From NCBI GenBank assembly GCA_022376925.1, contig JAIOJX010000026.1, forward strand, positions 251,903,330-251,967,329: a DNA stretch of 64,000 bases, read 5' to 3'. Below, piece by piece: positions 1 to 11,640 of this stretch. Below the pieces are notes generated by a model that searched no databases, was not told where the DNA came from, and saw only the letters and a list, made by a program, of their open reading frames with translations. The translations under genes were made by a program, and so were the position numbers. Each line of letters starts with the position of its first letter. Positions within the stretch are counted from its first letter, which is position 1. Source of the stretch: Tragulus kanchil (lineage: Eukaryota > Chordata > Mammalia > Artiodactyla > Tragulidae).

Positions 1-20
1 GACATTCTACTAGGTTTGTG

Positions 21-225
21 TCCCTGATGGCTCAGTGGTAAAGGACCCACCTTCCAATATAAGAGACATAGGTTCTGGACCAGGAAGATCCCTGAGAGAA
101 GTAAAATGGCAGCCCACTCCAATATTCTTGCCTGGAAAATCCCATGGAGAGAGGAGCCTGGCAGGCTACAGTCTGTAGGGTCACAAATAATTCAGCACGA
201 TTTAGCAACTAACCACCAACAACTA
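21..225 (+). mobile_element. Bov-tA type SINE
   Basis: The element has the tRNA-like head (ccctgatggctcagtggtaa), the middle ggcagcccactccaatattc and the diagnostic tail with gtagggtcacaaat. It is somewhat diverged. It reappears through stutter 1 at 1132-1336. Confidence 0.85.
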
Positions 226-840
226 AGTGTGTAGTGGTAATTCACTGATTTCTTGATGGTCTCAGTTTAAGCCAGTCAGGTTGTAACTGACAACCAAGGA
301 TAATCTTTTAACCTAATCTAACTAAACTCATTAAGTCTCTTATCCAGGGGAGGTCTTTCTGCATGTAATCTGAGGTCTTCAGATCCAACCACTGCCAGAG
401 GCATAATCTTCTTATTTGATTGGAGGCTGCCTCAAGGCAGGGACAAGGTCTTGCATAGCTAACCCCATGGTTTTCAGACATAAGCACCAGAGTCAGAATC
501 ACCTCACACTCTGGAACAGGGCTGAGAGTTTGCATTGCTAACAAGCTGGCCCAGGGACCACACTTTGAACACAACTAGTCTGAACCCTCAGGGAAAGAAA
601 GTTCTTGAGGACCCTGCCTCCCTGTTTCTGGAATCTTGACATTATCATGCAGCACAGGGCTCTTTGCCTGCTAATGTGAATATGTGGAGAGCTCCTAACC
701 CTTATGGGCTCCTTTTCTTGTTCCTTAGAGAAGCTTAAATTGTCACTCCAAGGAGGACTCTGATCTTTCTTCCAGGGACATCTTAGATTTATGGTTTTTT
801 TTTCATTTTTAAAATTTTATCATAAATGAAACATTCTTAG

Positions 841-963
841 TAATTGGACACATCAGTCCAGCCGCTCTGCGGCACGTGGGATCTTCTCAGGCCAGGGCTC
901 GAACAGGTGCCCCTTGCACTGCAAGGTGGTGTCTTTACCCACTGGACCACCAGGGGAAGCCCC
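841..963 (-). mobile_element. CHR-type tRNA-Glu SINE, 3'-truncated
   Basis: Reading the minus strand gives the head with tggtggtccagtgggtaaag, a B-box-like region and gggcctgagaagatcccacg. The element stops after about 123 bp. Confidence 0.8.
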
Positions 964-1131
964 TGTATTTTTAATTTTATATGAAAATGTCACCTGTTTT
1001 CCAAAGCTGTTGTACCATTTTGCATTCCCGCCAGCAGTGTAGGAGGGTTCCTACTGAAGTATATCCTCCTCACAAGCAGTTCTTAATCATTGAATTTTGT
1101 TTTTAATTTTAGACATTCTACTAGGTTTGTG

Positions 1132-1336
1132 TCCCTGATGGCTCAGTGGTAAAGGACCCACCTTCCAATATAAGAGACATAGGTTCTGGACCAGGAAGAT
1201 CCCTGAGAGAAGTAAAATGGCAGCCCACTCCAATATTCTTGCCTGGAAAATCCCATGGAGAGAGGAGCCTGGCAGGCTACAGTCTGTAGGGTCACAAATA
1301 ATTCAGCACGATTTAGCAACTAACCACCAACAACTA
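1132..1336 (+). mobile_element. Bov-tA type SINE (stutter copy)
   Basis: This is the repeat of the element at 21-225 and is probably not an independent insertion. Confidence 0.8.
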
Positions 1337-2024
1337 AGTGTGTAGTGGTAATTCACTGATTTCTTGATGGTCTCAGTTTAAGCCAGTCAGGTTGTAACTG
1401 ACAACCAAGGATAATCTTTTAACCTAATCTAACTAAACTCATTAAGTCTCTTATCCAGGGGAGGTCTTTCTGCATGTAATCTGAGGTCTTCAGATCCAAC
1501 CACTGCCAGAGGCATAATCTTCTTATTTGATTGGAGGCTGCCTCAAGGCAGGGACAAGGTCTTGCATAGCTAACCCCATGGTTTTCAGACATAAGCACCA
1601 GAGTCAGAATCACCTCACACTCTGGAACAGGGCTGAGAGTTTGCATTGCTAACAAGCTGGCCCAGGGACCACACTTTGAACACAACTAGTCTGAACCCTC
1701 AGGGAAAGAAAGTTCTTGAGGACCCTGCCTCCCTGTTTCTGGAATCTTGACATTATCATGCAGCACAGGGCTCTTTGCCTGCTAATGTGAATATGTGGAG
1801 AGCTCCTAACCCTTATGGGCTCCTTTTCTTGTTCCTTAGAGAAGCTTAAATTGTCACTCCAAGGAGGACTCTGATCTTTCTTCCAGGGACATCTTAGATT
1901 TATGGTTATTCATTTATTTGTGACAGTTTGGTTAATGATTCTTATCATAAAAATGAAACCAACTTCAGGTTAATATTCCTTATGGTAAATTGTAATTACT
2001 ACCAGTAGTTATAGGAGGTGGTAC

Positions 2025-2260
2025 TGTTGTTCAGTCACTAAGTTGTATCTGACCCTTTGTGACCCCATGGACTACAGCAAGCCAGGCTTACTTGTCTTTC
2101 ACTATCTCCCAGAGTTTGCTCACACTCATGTCCATTGAGGTGGTGATGCCATCCAACCATCTCATCCTCTGTTGCCCTCTTCTCCTCCTGCCCTCAGTCT
2201 TTCTCAGCATCAGGGTCTTTTCCAGTGAGTTAGCTCTTCGCATCAAGTGGCCAAAGTATA
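2025..2260. mobile_element. BovB-derived fragment (ART2/Bov-A related)
   Basis: It begins tgttgttcagtcactaag and contains gtgaccccatggactacagc, catccaaccatctcatcctc and cagcatcagggtcttttcc. These are the familiar landmarks of the BovB 3' region found across ruminant genomes. Confidence 0.85.
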
Positions 2261-3171
2261 GGAGGTGAGGGCAACAGATTTCTTCCCTGTGCACTCACTC
2301 AGGTATAAGTGAAAACAAAGCTTAGGTGGCATTCTGCCCATATGTAGGTTTATTAGCAGGCTGGCACAATGCAGTCATATAATCTGTTTCATATGCCTGA
2401 TAAAGTTCCAGCTCTGTCTTTCTCGGGGAGGGAATGGTGTTCCTGTGTCACCTTGCATTCAGTGTTTACCTGTAACAAGTATGGCAGCAGTTCATGGTTA
2501 GTTTTCTCCTGTTGCCCTAAAAAGTTACTACAGACATAGCAACTTAGAACAAACTGTCTCACAGTTCTTTCTATAGAATTCCAGGCACTGTCTGACACGT
2601 TGGTTCTCTGCTCTGGGTTTCACAAGTCCCAGCAGAAGATAGTGGGCCTGTGTTCCTTTCTGGGGCTCCAGAAGATGACCTGTTCTTGAACTCACTCAGG
2701 TTGGCTGAGTGTAGTGCCACACGGCTGTAGGACTGAGGTCCCCCTTTCCTGGCTTGCTCTGGGCTGGGGGTCATTCTCAGTCTCTAGCGGCTGGCTGCAT
2801 TCCTTTGCTAATGGCCTTCTTCCTCCATCTTCAAAATTATCAAAGTGTCGTGTCCAAAGGGCAGAACCATCACACTTTATGTCTCTCTGACCGTCTCCAC
2901 CACCTCTGCCGCATCTCATCTCCTCCTCTGACTCACATTGCACTGACTTCGTTACCCTTCTCTCCTTACACAAGCCTCCAGGCCCATGTAAAAAGATTTC
3001 TGGAAATTTCTGTGAAAGCCCCCCCGGGAAACATCACATGTATTCTTGAGATGAAGACTGAATTCAGTCTTCCTCTTCTACTTTTAAGGGGTTGTGTGAT
3101 TACATGGGGCCTACTCAGTAATCCAGAACAATCTCTTTAGTTTAAGGTCAGCTGGTTAGTAACCTTAATTC

Positions 3172-3350
3172 CTTTTTTTGCCTTTTTATTTTGTTTTGGA
3201 GTATAGATGATTAACGGCATTGTGACAATTCCAGGTGGACAGCAAATGGACTCAGCCATATATCATTCTCCCCCAAACTCATCTCCCATCCAGGCTGCCA
3301 CAGAACACTGAGTAGAGTTCTCTGTGCTCTATAGTAGGTCCTTGTTAGAA
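3172..3350 (-). mobile_element. L1 3'-end fragment
   Basis: The stretch has the characteristic L1 3' UTR landmarks of artiodactyls on the minus strand: gagtatagatgattaac, ccaggtggacagcaaatgga and tgtgctctatagtaggtcc. Confidence 0.65.
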
Positions 3351-4140
3351 ACCTGAATTCTTAATCCCACCTGCAAACCATTCACAGCCATACCTGGATT
3401 TTATTTAATTCAATAATCAGGGCCCATGAAACTTGGAATGACATCTTAGGAGTTCTGCCTACCACAGACAGAATTTCTTATCCTAACATTTTGACTCAGG
3501 GATCAAGTAATTCCCTGGAACCAGCAGCTGGATGTCCAGCCATTTACCTATCAAGCCAGCACACGTCTGTGCAGGCTGGCTGGATTTTTACCTACCTAGG
3601 TCACACACGGGCCAGAGTACTTCTGTGGTATTTCTTATCAGTCTTCTTACTTCGAACACCATGCATTCACCACTGAAGAGACAGTTCCAATAGCCATAAT
3701 AGTAATTAACCAAGTCAGTAATTTAACCCGTGTGAAAGTCTGTTTCTAGCCTCCCGTGTGCAATGACCATGGTGCTGGTTGCTGATAAGTATGGCCGGCT
3801 GACTGACTTGGACTTGCAATGGCCTTAGCTGTTGTGTGTGTGGCCTTTTGATTAGAAGCTAGTTAACTACTCCAGGAGTCTGTATTATCGATTAAGACAA
3901 CTAATTGCCCTCAGGCAGGAGATTAAAGCCAACAGACACACATTTATATTGCCCTGTTTATGTTGAAGTGTTTTGAAATAAAACTCAGACGATGAGACAA
4001 AGACTCTTGACCCCTCAACCGAGAGCTTGCGGGGAGTGCTGTCCCATCTTGTCACCCTGTGCCTGGCACGCAGCGGATGTGCAGCAGATTCTTGTGAAAC
4101 ACGTAGGTGAATGAATACATTTCCATGCTGTAACACACCA

Positions 4141-4358
4141 GGGCTTCCCTGGTGGCTCAGATGGTAAAGAATCTGCCTGCAATGCCGGTAGACCCGGGTT
4201 TGATCTCAATCAGGAAAATCCCCTGGAGAAGGGAATGGCAACCCACTCCATTCCCTGTTCTTGCCTGGAGAATCTCATGGACAGACAAGCCTGGCAGACT
4301 ACAGTCTGTGGGGTCGCAAAGAGTTGGACCTGACTGAGAAATTCACAGTTTTCACTTT
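4141..4358 (+). mobile_element. Bov-tA type SINE, full length
   Basis: It runs from gggcttccctggtggctcag to ggggtcgcaaagagttgg and ends acagttttcact. The flanks (catttccatgctgtaacaca and cactttcgtgctgtaataca) are an imperfect target duplication. It repeats through stutter 2 at 5295-5512. Confidence 0.92.
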
Positions 4359-5294
4359 CGTGCTGTAATACATGAAAAATCAGATACATGATAGGAACAT
4401 CATGGCAGACAAAGTGAATTGGGAGAAAGTGGGAACATTGCTCAGGGTGCTTTGTTGAACTGGGAATGTGCTGTGTTCATGGTGCTATAAACATGCACAG
4501 TGCAAGCTGAGACTTGCAAATCTCTGCTAACATTGATTTTAAAGATGCTTTATGGAAAGGGGGATGGCTCCGTTTTGATAGATTATTTTCCTACTGGACT
4601 TAAGTGCCTTCCTGGCAGTGCATGTTTGCATTGCGTGGCTCCTGTGCATCGCATGCATGAATTAAGGCTTTCTGCCCTTCTCAGTGTTGTTGTTCAGTCC
4701 CTAAGTCACGTCACTCTTACCAAAAATAAGGTATTTGAGAAAAATTTTTTTTAAAAAAGGGGGCTTAGTGAGAGGAGGGTCAGGTAACTGTTGTATTTCA
4801 TTCACCAGCAGTCGAGTACTCGTTTTTTTCCCCTCTTGCCTTCTCTTTTTTCTTCCTTAGAATTAACAGTCTGAATTTCCACAGACCTCACCTGTCTTTG
4901 GATATGATGAGGTTACAGCCGTAATAACTCAGATTGCACGGACCTGACACCCACCTCTCCTCACACAAGGCCCCTGTTAAAGTGTGTGGAAATTTGAGGG
5001 TGACCCCCAGGGACATGGCATGTGCCCATGACCAGGGAAGCTCTCCTGAAGCCATGCCACATCTGGTCCTGGCACCCAGGTGTCGTCCCCAGTAACAGTT
5101 TATATTGCCCTGTTTATGTTGAAGTGTTTTGAAATAAAACTCAGACGATGAGACAAAGACTCTTGACCCCTCAACCGAGAGCTTGCGGGGAGTGCTGTCC
5201 CATCTTGTCACCCTGTGCCTGGCACGCAGCGGATGTGCAGCAGATTCTTGTGAAACACGGGTGAATGAATACATTTCCATGCTGTAACACACCA

Positions 5295-5512
5295 GGGCTT
5301 CCCTGGTGGCTCAGATGGTAAAGAATCTGCCTGCAATGCCGGTAGACCCGGGTTTGATCTCAATCAGGAAAATCCCCTGGAGAAGGGAATGGCAACCCAC
5401 TCCATTCCCTGTTCTTGCCTGGAGAATCTCATGGACAGACAAGCCTGGCAGACTACAGTCTGTGGGGTCGCAAAGAGTTGGACCTGACTGAGAAATTCAC
5501 AGTTTTCACTTT
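5295..5512 (+). mobile_element. Bov-tA type SINE (stutter copy)
   Basis: This is the copy of 4141-4358 at offset 1154. Confidence 0.88.
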
Positions 5513-6126
5513 CGTGCTGTAATACATGAAAAATCAGATACATGATAGGAACATCATGGCAGACAAAGTGAATTGGGAGAAAGTGGGAACATTGCTCAGG
5601 GTGCTTTGTTGAACTGGGAATGTGCTGTGTTCATGGTGCTATAAACATGCACAGTGCAAGCTGAGACTTGCAAATCTCTGCTAACATTGATTTTAAAGAT
5701 GCTTTATGGAAAGGGGGATGGCTCCGTTTTGATAGATTATTTTCCTACTGGACTTAAGTGCCTTCCTGGCAGTGCATGTTTGCATTGCGTGGCTCCTGTG
5801 CATCGCATGCATGAATTAAGGCTTTCTGCCCTTCTCAGTGTTGTTGTTCAGTCCCTAAGTCACGTCACTCTTACCAAAAATAAGGTATTTGAGAAAAATT
5901 TTTTTAAAAAGGAGGCTTAGTGAGAGGAGGGTCAGGTAACTGTTGTATTTCATTCACCAGCAGTCGAGTACTCGTTTTTTTCCCCTCTTGCCTTCTCTTT
6001 TTTCTTCCTTAGAATTAACAGTCTGAATTTCCACAGACCTCACCTGTCTTTGGATATGATGAGGTTACAGCCGTAATAACTCAGATTGCACGGACCTGAC
6101 ACCCACCTCTCCTCACACAAGGCCCC

Positions 6127-8437
6127 TGTTAAAGTGTGTGGAAATTTGAGGGTGACCCCCAGGGACATGGCATGTGCCCATGACCAGGGGAAGCTCTCTC
6201 CTGAAGCCATGCCCCACATCTGGTCCTGGCACCCAGGTGTCGTCCCCTGTAGCGGAGTCCTCTCAAGTAACAGTTCAGGGTTTTATTTAAAGCCTCTCCA
6301 CTGTGTCCATAGGAAAAATCCAAGTGATGGACCACACACTGTGCTTGAAATTGCTCTCCCCTTAGGCAGAGGCTTTCTGACCCAGTCATTTCATCATCTG
6401 GCTTCTTCTTCCTCAAAGTGAATCCTCCCAAGAGGCTCTCACCCCATGGGCAGTCCTGCCAGTTCGCCAGCCCAGCCTCACACAGTGTAAAGCAGATGGA
6501 GGTAAAACCAGGTTCCCTCCATCCTGCCACCTTGGGCCAAGTCGTTCCCTTTCTCAGTCCCGAAGCTCATTTTTCTTCCTCCCCACACAGTGCTTTCTTT
6601 TGGGGCAGTGGGAAAGTGGCCAGACTTCTGAAGCTCTGTATAGGTATTGTGCTCTTTAAGAATCCAAGACTGTGATTTCAAAGTTTACCATTGCTTATCA
6701 ACTTGCTTTATGACATCTGCTTTAGGGATAAAGGCCCTCCCTCGCCCTTCCTGCCCTCCCTAAGAAATCCTCTTCCTCATCCTTTTTATTTTTCTCTTCT
6801 TGTTGTGAATATTTCCCAGTGTTCCCAATGAAAAACCAGACCAGAACCTTTACGGTGGAGTTTCCGGATGCTAGAAAAATAAAAAATCTCTAAAATGATT
6901 GATAACACAGTCACTTTTCATAGTGTCCAAATGTCATGAAAAATGTAAGATCTGTTTTAAATGCAGTAAGCAGTAGCCTCAGGTGTTCTGTGTCTCAAAT
7001 ATTGCTTTCAAATATATATATATATAAAATTATTTTCAACTGAAACACTCAGAAATGAAAAGTAACCCCTGCCCTTTTCTCTCGCTGCCTGGAGATAAAG
7101 CCCAGTTTGGTTTATTTCTGCCATTCCTTTTAAAAATATTCCTTATATGGTTGTCTCTAAGCAGGAAAATAGTAAGCTGTGTGATTAAAATGTCAAAAGG
7201 AGTAGGAAACCAAAAATAGACAGGAGGCGAGAAATGAAGAGGTGCCCGAGGGAGATGTTAAAGTGTGTGGAAATTTGAGGGTGACCCCAGGGACATGGCA
7301 TGTGCCCATGACCAGGGAAGCTCTCCTGAAGCCATGCCCCACATCTGGTCCTGGCACCCAGGTGTCGTCCCCTGTAGCGGAGTCCTCTCAAGTAACAGTT
7401 CAGGGTTTTATTTAAAGCCTCTCCACTGTGTCCATAGGAAAAATCCAAGTGATGGACCACACACTGTGCTTGAAATTGCTCTCCCCTTAGGCAGAGGCTT
7501 TCTGACCCAGTCATTTCATCATCTGGCTTCTTCTTCCTCAAAGTGAATCCTCCCAAGAGGCTCTCACCCCATGGGCAGTCCTGCCAGTTCGCCAGCCCAG
7601 CCTCACACAGTGTAAAGCAGATGGAGGTAAAACCAGGTTCCCTCCATCCTGCCACCTTGGGCCAAGTCGTTCCCTTTCTCAGTCCCGAAGCTCATTTTTC
7701 TTCCTCCCCACACAGTGCTTTCTTTTGGGGCAGTGGGAAAGTGGCCAGACTTCTGAAGCTCTGTATAGGTATTGTGCTCTTTAAGAATCCAAGACTGTGA
7801 TTTCAAAGTTTACCATTGCTTATCAACTTGCTTTATGACATCTGCTTTAGGGATAAAGGCCCTCCCTCGCCCTTCCTGCCCTCCCTAAGAAATCCTCTTC
7901 CTCATCCTTTTTATTTTTCTCTTCTTGTTGTGAATATTTCCCAGTGTTCCCAATGAAAAACCAGACCAGAACCTTTACGGTGGAGTTTCCGGATGCTAGA
8001 AAAATAAAAAATCTCTAAAATGATTGATAACACAGTCACTTTTCATAGTGTCCAAATGTCATGAAAAATGTAAGATCTGTTTTAAATGCAGTAAGCAGTA
8101 GCCTCAGGTGTTCTGTGTCTCAAATATTGCTTTCAAATATATATATATATAAAATTATTTTCAACTGAAACACTCAGAAATGAAAAGTAACCCCTGCCCT
8201 TTTCTCTCTCGCTGCCTGGAGATAAAGCCCAGTTTGGTTTATTTCTGCCATTCCTTTTTAAAAAATATTCCTTATATGGTTGTCTCTAAGCAGGAAAATA
8301 GTCAGCTGTGTGATTAAAATGTCAAAAGGAGTAGGAAAACTGGCCGCTGGAAAAAGTGTATTTGGAGATTTACATGGAGACAGGAGGACGGAGAGAAGAC
8401 TGCCCCAGGCTGTGGAACGAGGTGCCCGAGGGAGATG
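6127..8437. repeat. Stutter duplication 3 (6127-7255 = 7256-8437)
   Basis: The sequence at 7256 jumps back to 6127 (offset 1129, then 1125). Bases 7210-7255 are a shrunken version of 8339-8437 with large pieces missing, which is the clearest example of a degraded overlap end. This unit chains directly with stutters 2 and 4. Confidence 0.92.
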
Positions 8438-10474
8438 CTTCCCCGGCCTCATTCCCCGACTGGCACAGCCCTCTGGACAGTAGGAGGAGCTGGCTGGCTC
8501 TCTCCTGTGCTGGCGGCCTACTGGGTACCTGTTTAACCACTGTGGGGCACATTTCCTGTTTCTTTTCATTGTAAGGGCCCTTTACATCTGCCTTGGAGAG
8601 CCCCCTTTCCCCTGTATCACGGAGCAGAGAGTGATGCCGGGAACATCAGGATGAGAAAAGGGATCCAGAGCTGTTACGAACTGGGTGTAATTTTATGGTT
8701 GAGAACAGCCCCCGTTCATCTTGAACGTTGTAAACTGGGGCCCTTGACCTGGCTCACACCCTGGTAGAAGGATGGCCTTCTTTAGAGGTCCTGCCCGTGG
8801 TGGTCTGTGCTCTTCGTACTTGATAACTTTGCTACCGGAGTATGGCCCATGGTCCCCACCATACCTGGTAAGCTTATCAGAAGCTGCATCTTAATAAGAC
8901 CCCCACAGCGTCCTTATGGCCAGTTAAGCTTAAACAGTGCTTTGCACCAGTGTCTTGGGTGCCCAGGAGTGATGGGGGTCCAGGCCCCAATGTGCAACAG
9001 GGAAGCACATTGATGTCTGGATGAACCCTTTTTTTTTTTTTTTTTTGTCTTTTCAGGATCTTTTTTTTTAATTTTATTTTACTTTTACAGTGTTTTGTTG
9101 TTTATAGGTATGTATAATGCCAAATTAGTCATGTGTATATCCCTGGCTCCCATCCCTCCTCCACCCGCTCCTAGTCCTACCCCCCCGCCCCGCCCCATCC
9201 CTCCAGGCCATCTACAGCGCCCCTGCAGGATCCCCTATTCCCGCGGCACAATGATAATAGCTATCTTTTCCACATACGATAGTATAGGTTTTCATGTTAC
9301 TCCTATGCGTCTCACCCCCTGTTCATTCCCCACAATGTCCATAGTTCTGTTCTTTTTTTTTTTCCTTCTTTTTTGTGGTTGTCTCTAAGCAGGAAAATAG
9401 TCAGCTGTGTGATTAAAATGTCAAAAGGAGTAGGAAAACTGGCCGCTGGAAAAAGTGTATTTGGAGATTTACATGGAGACAGGAGGACGGAGAGAAGACT
9501 GCCCCAGGCTGTGGAACGAGGTGCCCGAGGGAGATGCTTCCCCGGCCTCATTCCCCGACTGGCACAGCCCTCTGGACAGTAGGAGGAGCTGGCTGGCTCT
9601 CTCCTGTGCTGGCGGCCTACTGGGTACCTGTTTAACCACTGTGGGGCACATTTCCTGTTTCTTTTCATTGTAAGGGCCCTTTACATCTGCCTTGGAGAGC
9701 CCCCTTTCCCCTGTATCACGGAGCAGAGAGTGATGCCGGGAACATCAGGATGAGAAAAGGGATCCAGAGCTGTTACGAACTGGGTGTAATTTTATGGTTG
9801 AGAACAGCCCCCGTTCATCTTGAACGTTGTAAACTGGGGCCCTTGACCTGGCTCACACCCTGGTAGAAGGATGGCCTTCTTTAGAGGTCCTGCCCGTGGT
9901 GGTCTGTGCTCTTCGTACTTGATAACTTTGCTACCGGAGTATGGCCCATGGTCCCCACCATACCTGGTAAGCTTATCAGAAGCTGCATCTTAATAAGACC
10001 CCCACAGCGTCCTTATGGCCAGTTAAGCTTAAACAGTGCTTTGCACCAGTGTCTTGGGTGCCCAGGAGTGATGGGGGTCCAGGCCCCAATGTGCAACAGG
10101 GAAGCACATTGATGTCTGGATGAACCCTTTTTTTTTTTTTTTTTTGTCTTTTCAGGATCTTTTTTTTTAATTTTATTTTACTTTTACAGTGTTTTGTTGT
10201 TTATAGGTATGTATAATGCCAAATTAGTCATGTGTATATCCCTGGCTCCCATCCCTCCTCCACCCGCTCCTAGTCCTACCCCCCCGCCCCGCCCCATCCC
10301 TCCAGGCCATCTACAGCGCCCCTGCAGGATCCCCTATTCCCGCGGCACAATGATAATAGCTATCTTTTCCACATACGATAGTATAGGTTTTCATGTTACT
10401 CCTATGCGTCTCACCCCCTGTTCATTCCCCACAATGTCCATAGTTCTGTTCTTTTTTTTTTTCCTTCTTTTGTG
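8277..10474. repeat. Stutter duplication 4 (8277-9375 = 9376-10474)
   Basis: The offset is a constant 1099. The first copy ends inside the T-rich/GT-rich tail of a CHR SINE whose full version appears only after the second copy (10454-10755). The repeated unit contains the 3' end of a truncated L1, so that L1 end appears twice. Confidence 0.93.
9029..9375 (-). mobile_element. Truncated L1, 3' end (first stutter copy)
   Basis: A poly-T run at the left marks the L1 3' end on the minus strand. It is preceded by tggatgaaccc (9018-9028), which is the left target duplication. The element is cut off by the stutter at 9376 and resumes in the second copy from 10128. Confidence 0.85.
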
Positions 10475-10755
10475 TGTGTGTGTGTTGGGGGGGGCTCAGG
10501 TTGGGGAGCGAGGGGGGCAGGTGGGCCACTTCTATTGGTCTTTCATTTATCTATTTTCATCCATCTTTTTTGTTCTTTGGCCCGTGTGGGCCTCTCATTG
10601 CAGAGGCCTCTGTTGTCACAGAGTTCCGGCCTGGTAATTGGACACATCTATATAGCCGCTCTGCAGCACGTGGGATCTTCCCAGGCCAGGGATTGAACCG
10701 GCGCCCCTTGCACTGCAAGGCGGTGTCCTTACCCACTGGACCACCAGGGAAGCCC
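10454..10755 (-). mobile_element. CHR-type tRNA-Glu SINE nested in L1
   Basis: The head lies at the right (minus strand: ggcttccctggtggtccagt, then a good B box). The tail at the left is unusual: after gaccaatagaagtggccc it has a GC-rich extension, a (GT)n run and a T run. A perfect 15 bp target duplication (catagttctgttctt) lies at 10439-10453 and 10756-10770. Confidence 0.92.
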
Positions 10756-11319
10756 CATAGTTCTGTTCTTGATGTTTGTTTTTCCAGTGCTTCACTGCGT
10801 GTGTTACCATTACCATCCTACTAGATTCCATATATATGTGTTAATATACTGTATTTGTCCTTCTCTCTTTGACTTATTTCACTTTTTATGATAGGTTCTA
10901 GATCCAGCCACCTCATTAGGACTGATTCTTCTGCATTTCTTTTTATAGTTGAGTAGTATTCCATTGTATATATGTACCAGGGTTTTTGTAGCCATTCATT
11001 CACTGATGGGCATCTAGGTTGCTTCCATGTTCTAGCTATTGTATAAGAGCTGCAATGAACATTGGGGTACAGATGCTTCTTTCAGTTTTGATTTCATCAG
11101 GGTATAAGCCTAATAGTGGGATTGCTGCATCGAATGGTGTGTCTATTTTTAGTTTAAGAAATCTCCATGCTGTCTTCATAGCGGCTGTATCAATTGACAT
11201 TCCCACCAGCAGTGCAAGAGTGTTCCCTTTTCTCCGCACCCTCTCCAGCATTTATTGTCTGTAGATTTGTTGATGATGGCCATTCTGACGGGTGTGAGGT
11301 GATATCTCATTGTAGTTTT

Positions 11320-11640
11320 TTTTTTTTAAAGATTTATTTATTTTGGGCGGGGGTCGGGTTGGGGAGGGAGGGGAGCGGGCGGGCCACTTCTATTGGTCTT
11401 TCATTTCTCTGTTTTCATCCATCTTTGTTCTTTGGCTCCTGTGGGCCTCCCATCGCGGTGGCGTCTGTCATTGCAGAGCGCCGGCTCTGGGCGCATGCGC
11501 TCCAGAGTTCCGGCTCAGTCATTGGACACATCGGTCCAGCCGCTCTGCAGCACGTGGGATCTTCCCAGGCCAGGGATCGAACCGGCGCCCCTTGCACTGC
11601 AAGGCGGTGTCCTTATCCACTGGACCACCAGGGGAAGCCC
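11320..11640 (-). mobile_element. CHR-type tRNA-Glu SINE nested in L1, extended tail
   Basis: The perfect 14 bp target duplication ctcattgtagtttt lies at 11306-11319 and 11641-11654. The minus strand runs from the tRNA-like head through gcgcatgcgcccagagccgg and gaccaatagaagtggcccgc to a GC-rich extension and an A-rich tail. Its young age is inferred from the clean flanks. Confidence 0.93.

Larger units (their letters stand above)
1..1907. repeat. Stutter duplication 1 (1-796 = 1112-1907)
   Basis: The first 796 bases reappear at 1112-1907 at an offset of 1111 with no difference that I noticed. The intervening 797-1111 starts as a degraded version of what follows 1907 and then carries a 3'-truncated CHR SINE (841-963) and an old L1 fragment. 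It looks like a low-quality or mis-joined overlap. Confidence 0.9.
3943..6275. repeat. Stutter duplication 2 (3943-5098 = 5099-6275)
   Basis: Position 5099 jumps back to the sequence at 3943. The offset is 1156, falling to 1154 after a 2 bp indel near position 4104. The end of the first copy (5030-5098) has several small deletions and a missing block of about 17 bp relative to the second copy, so errors cluster at the overlap edge. Confidence 0.92.

Noticed and set aside
7185..7655. 156 aa open frame on the minus strand, and its 133 aa partner at 6129-6530
   Set aside because: Both are copies of one chance frame made by stutter 3. They change length at the degraded join and resemble no family I know.
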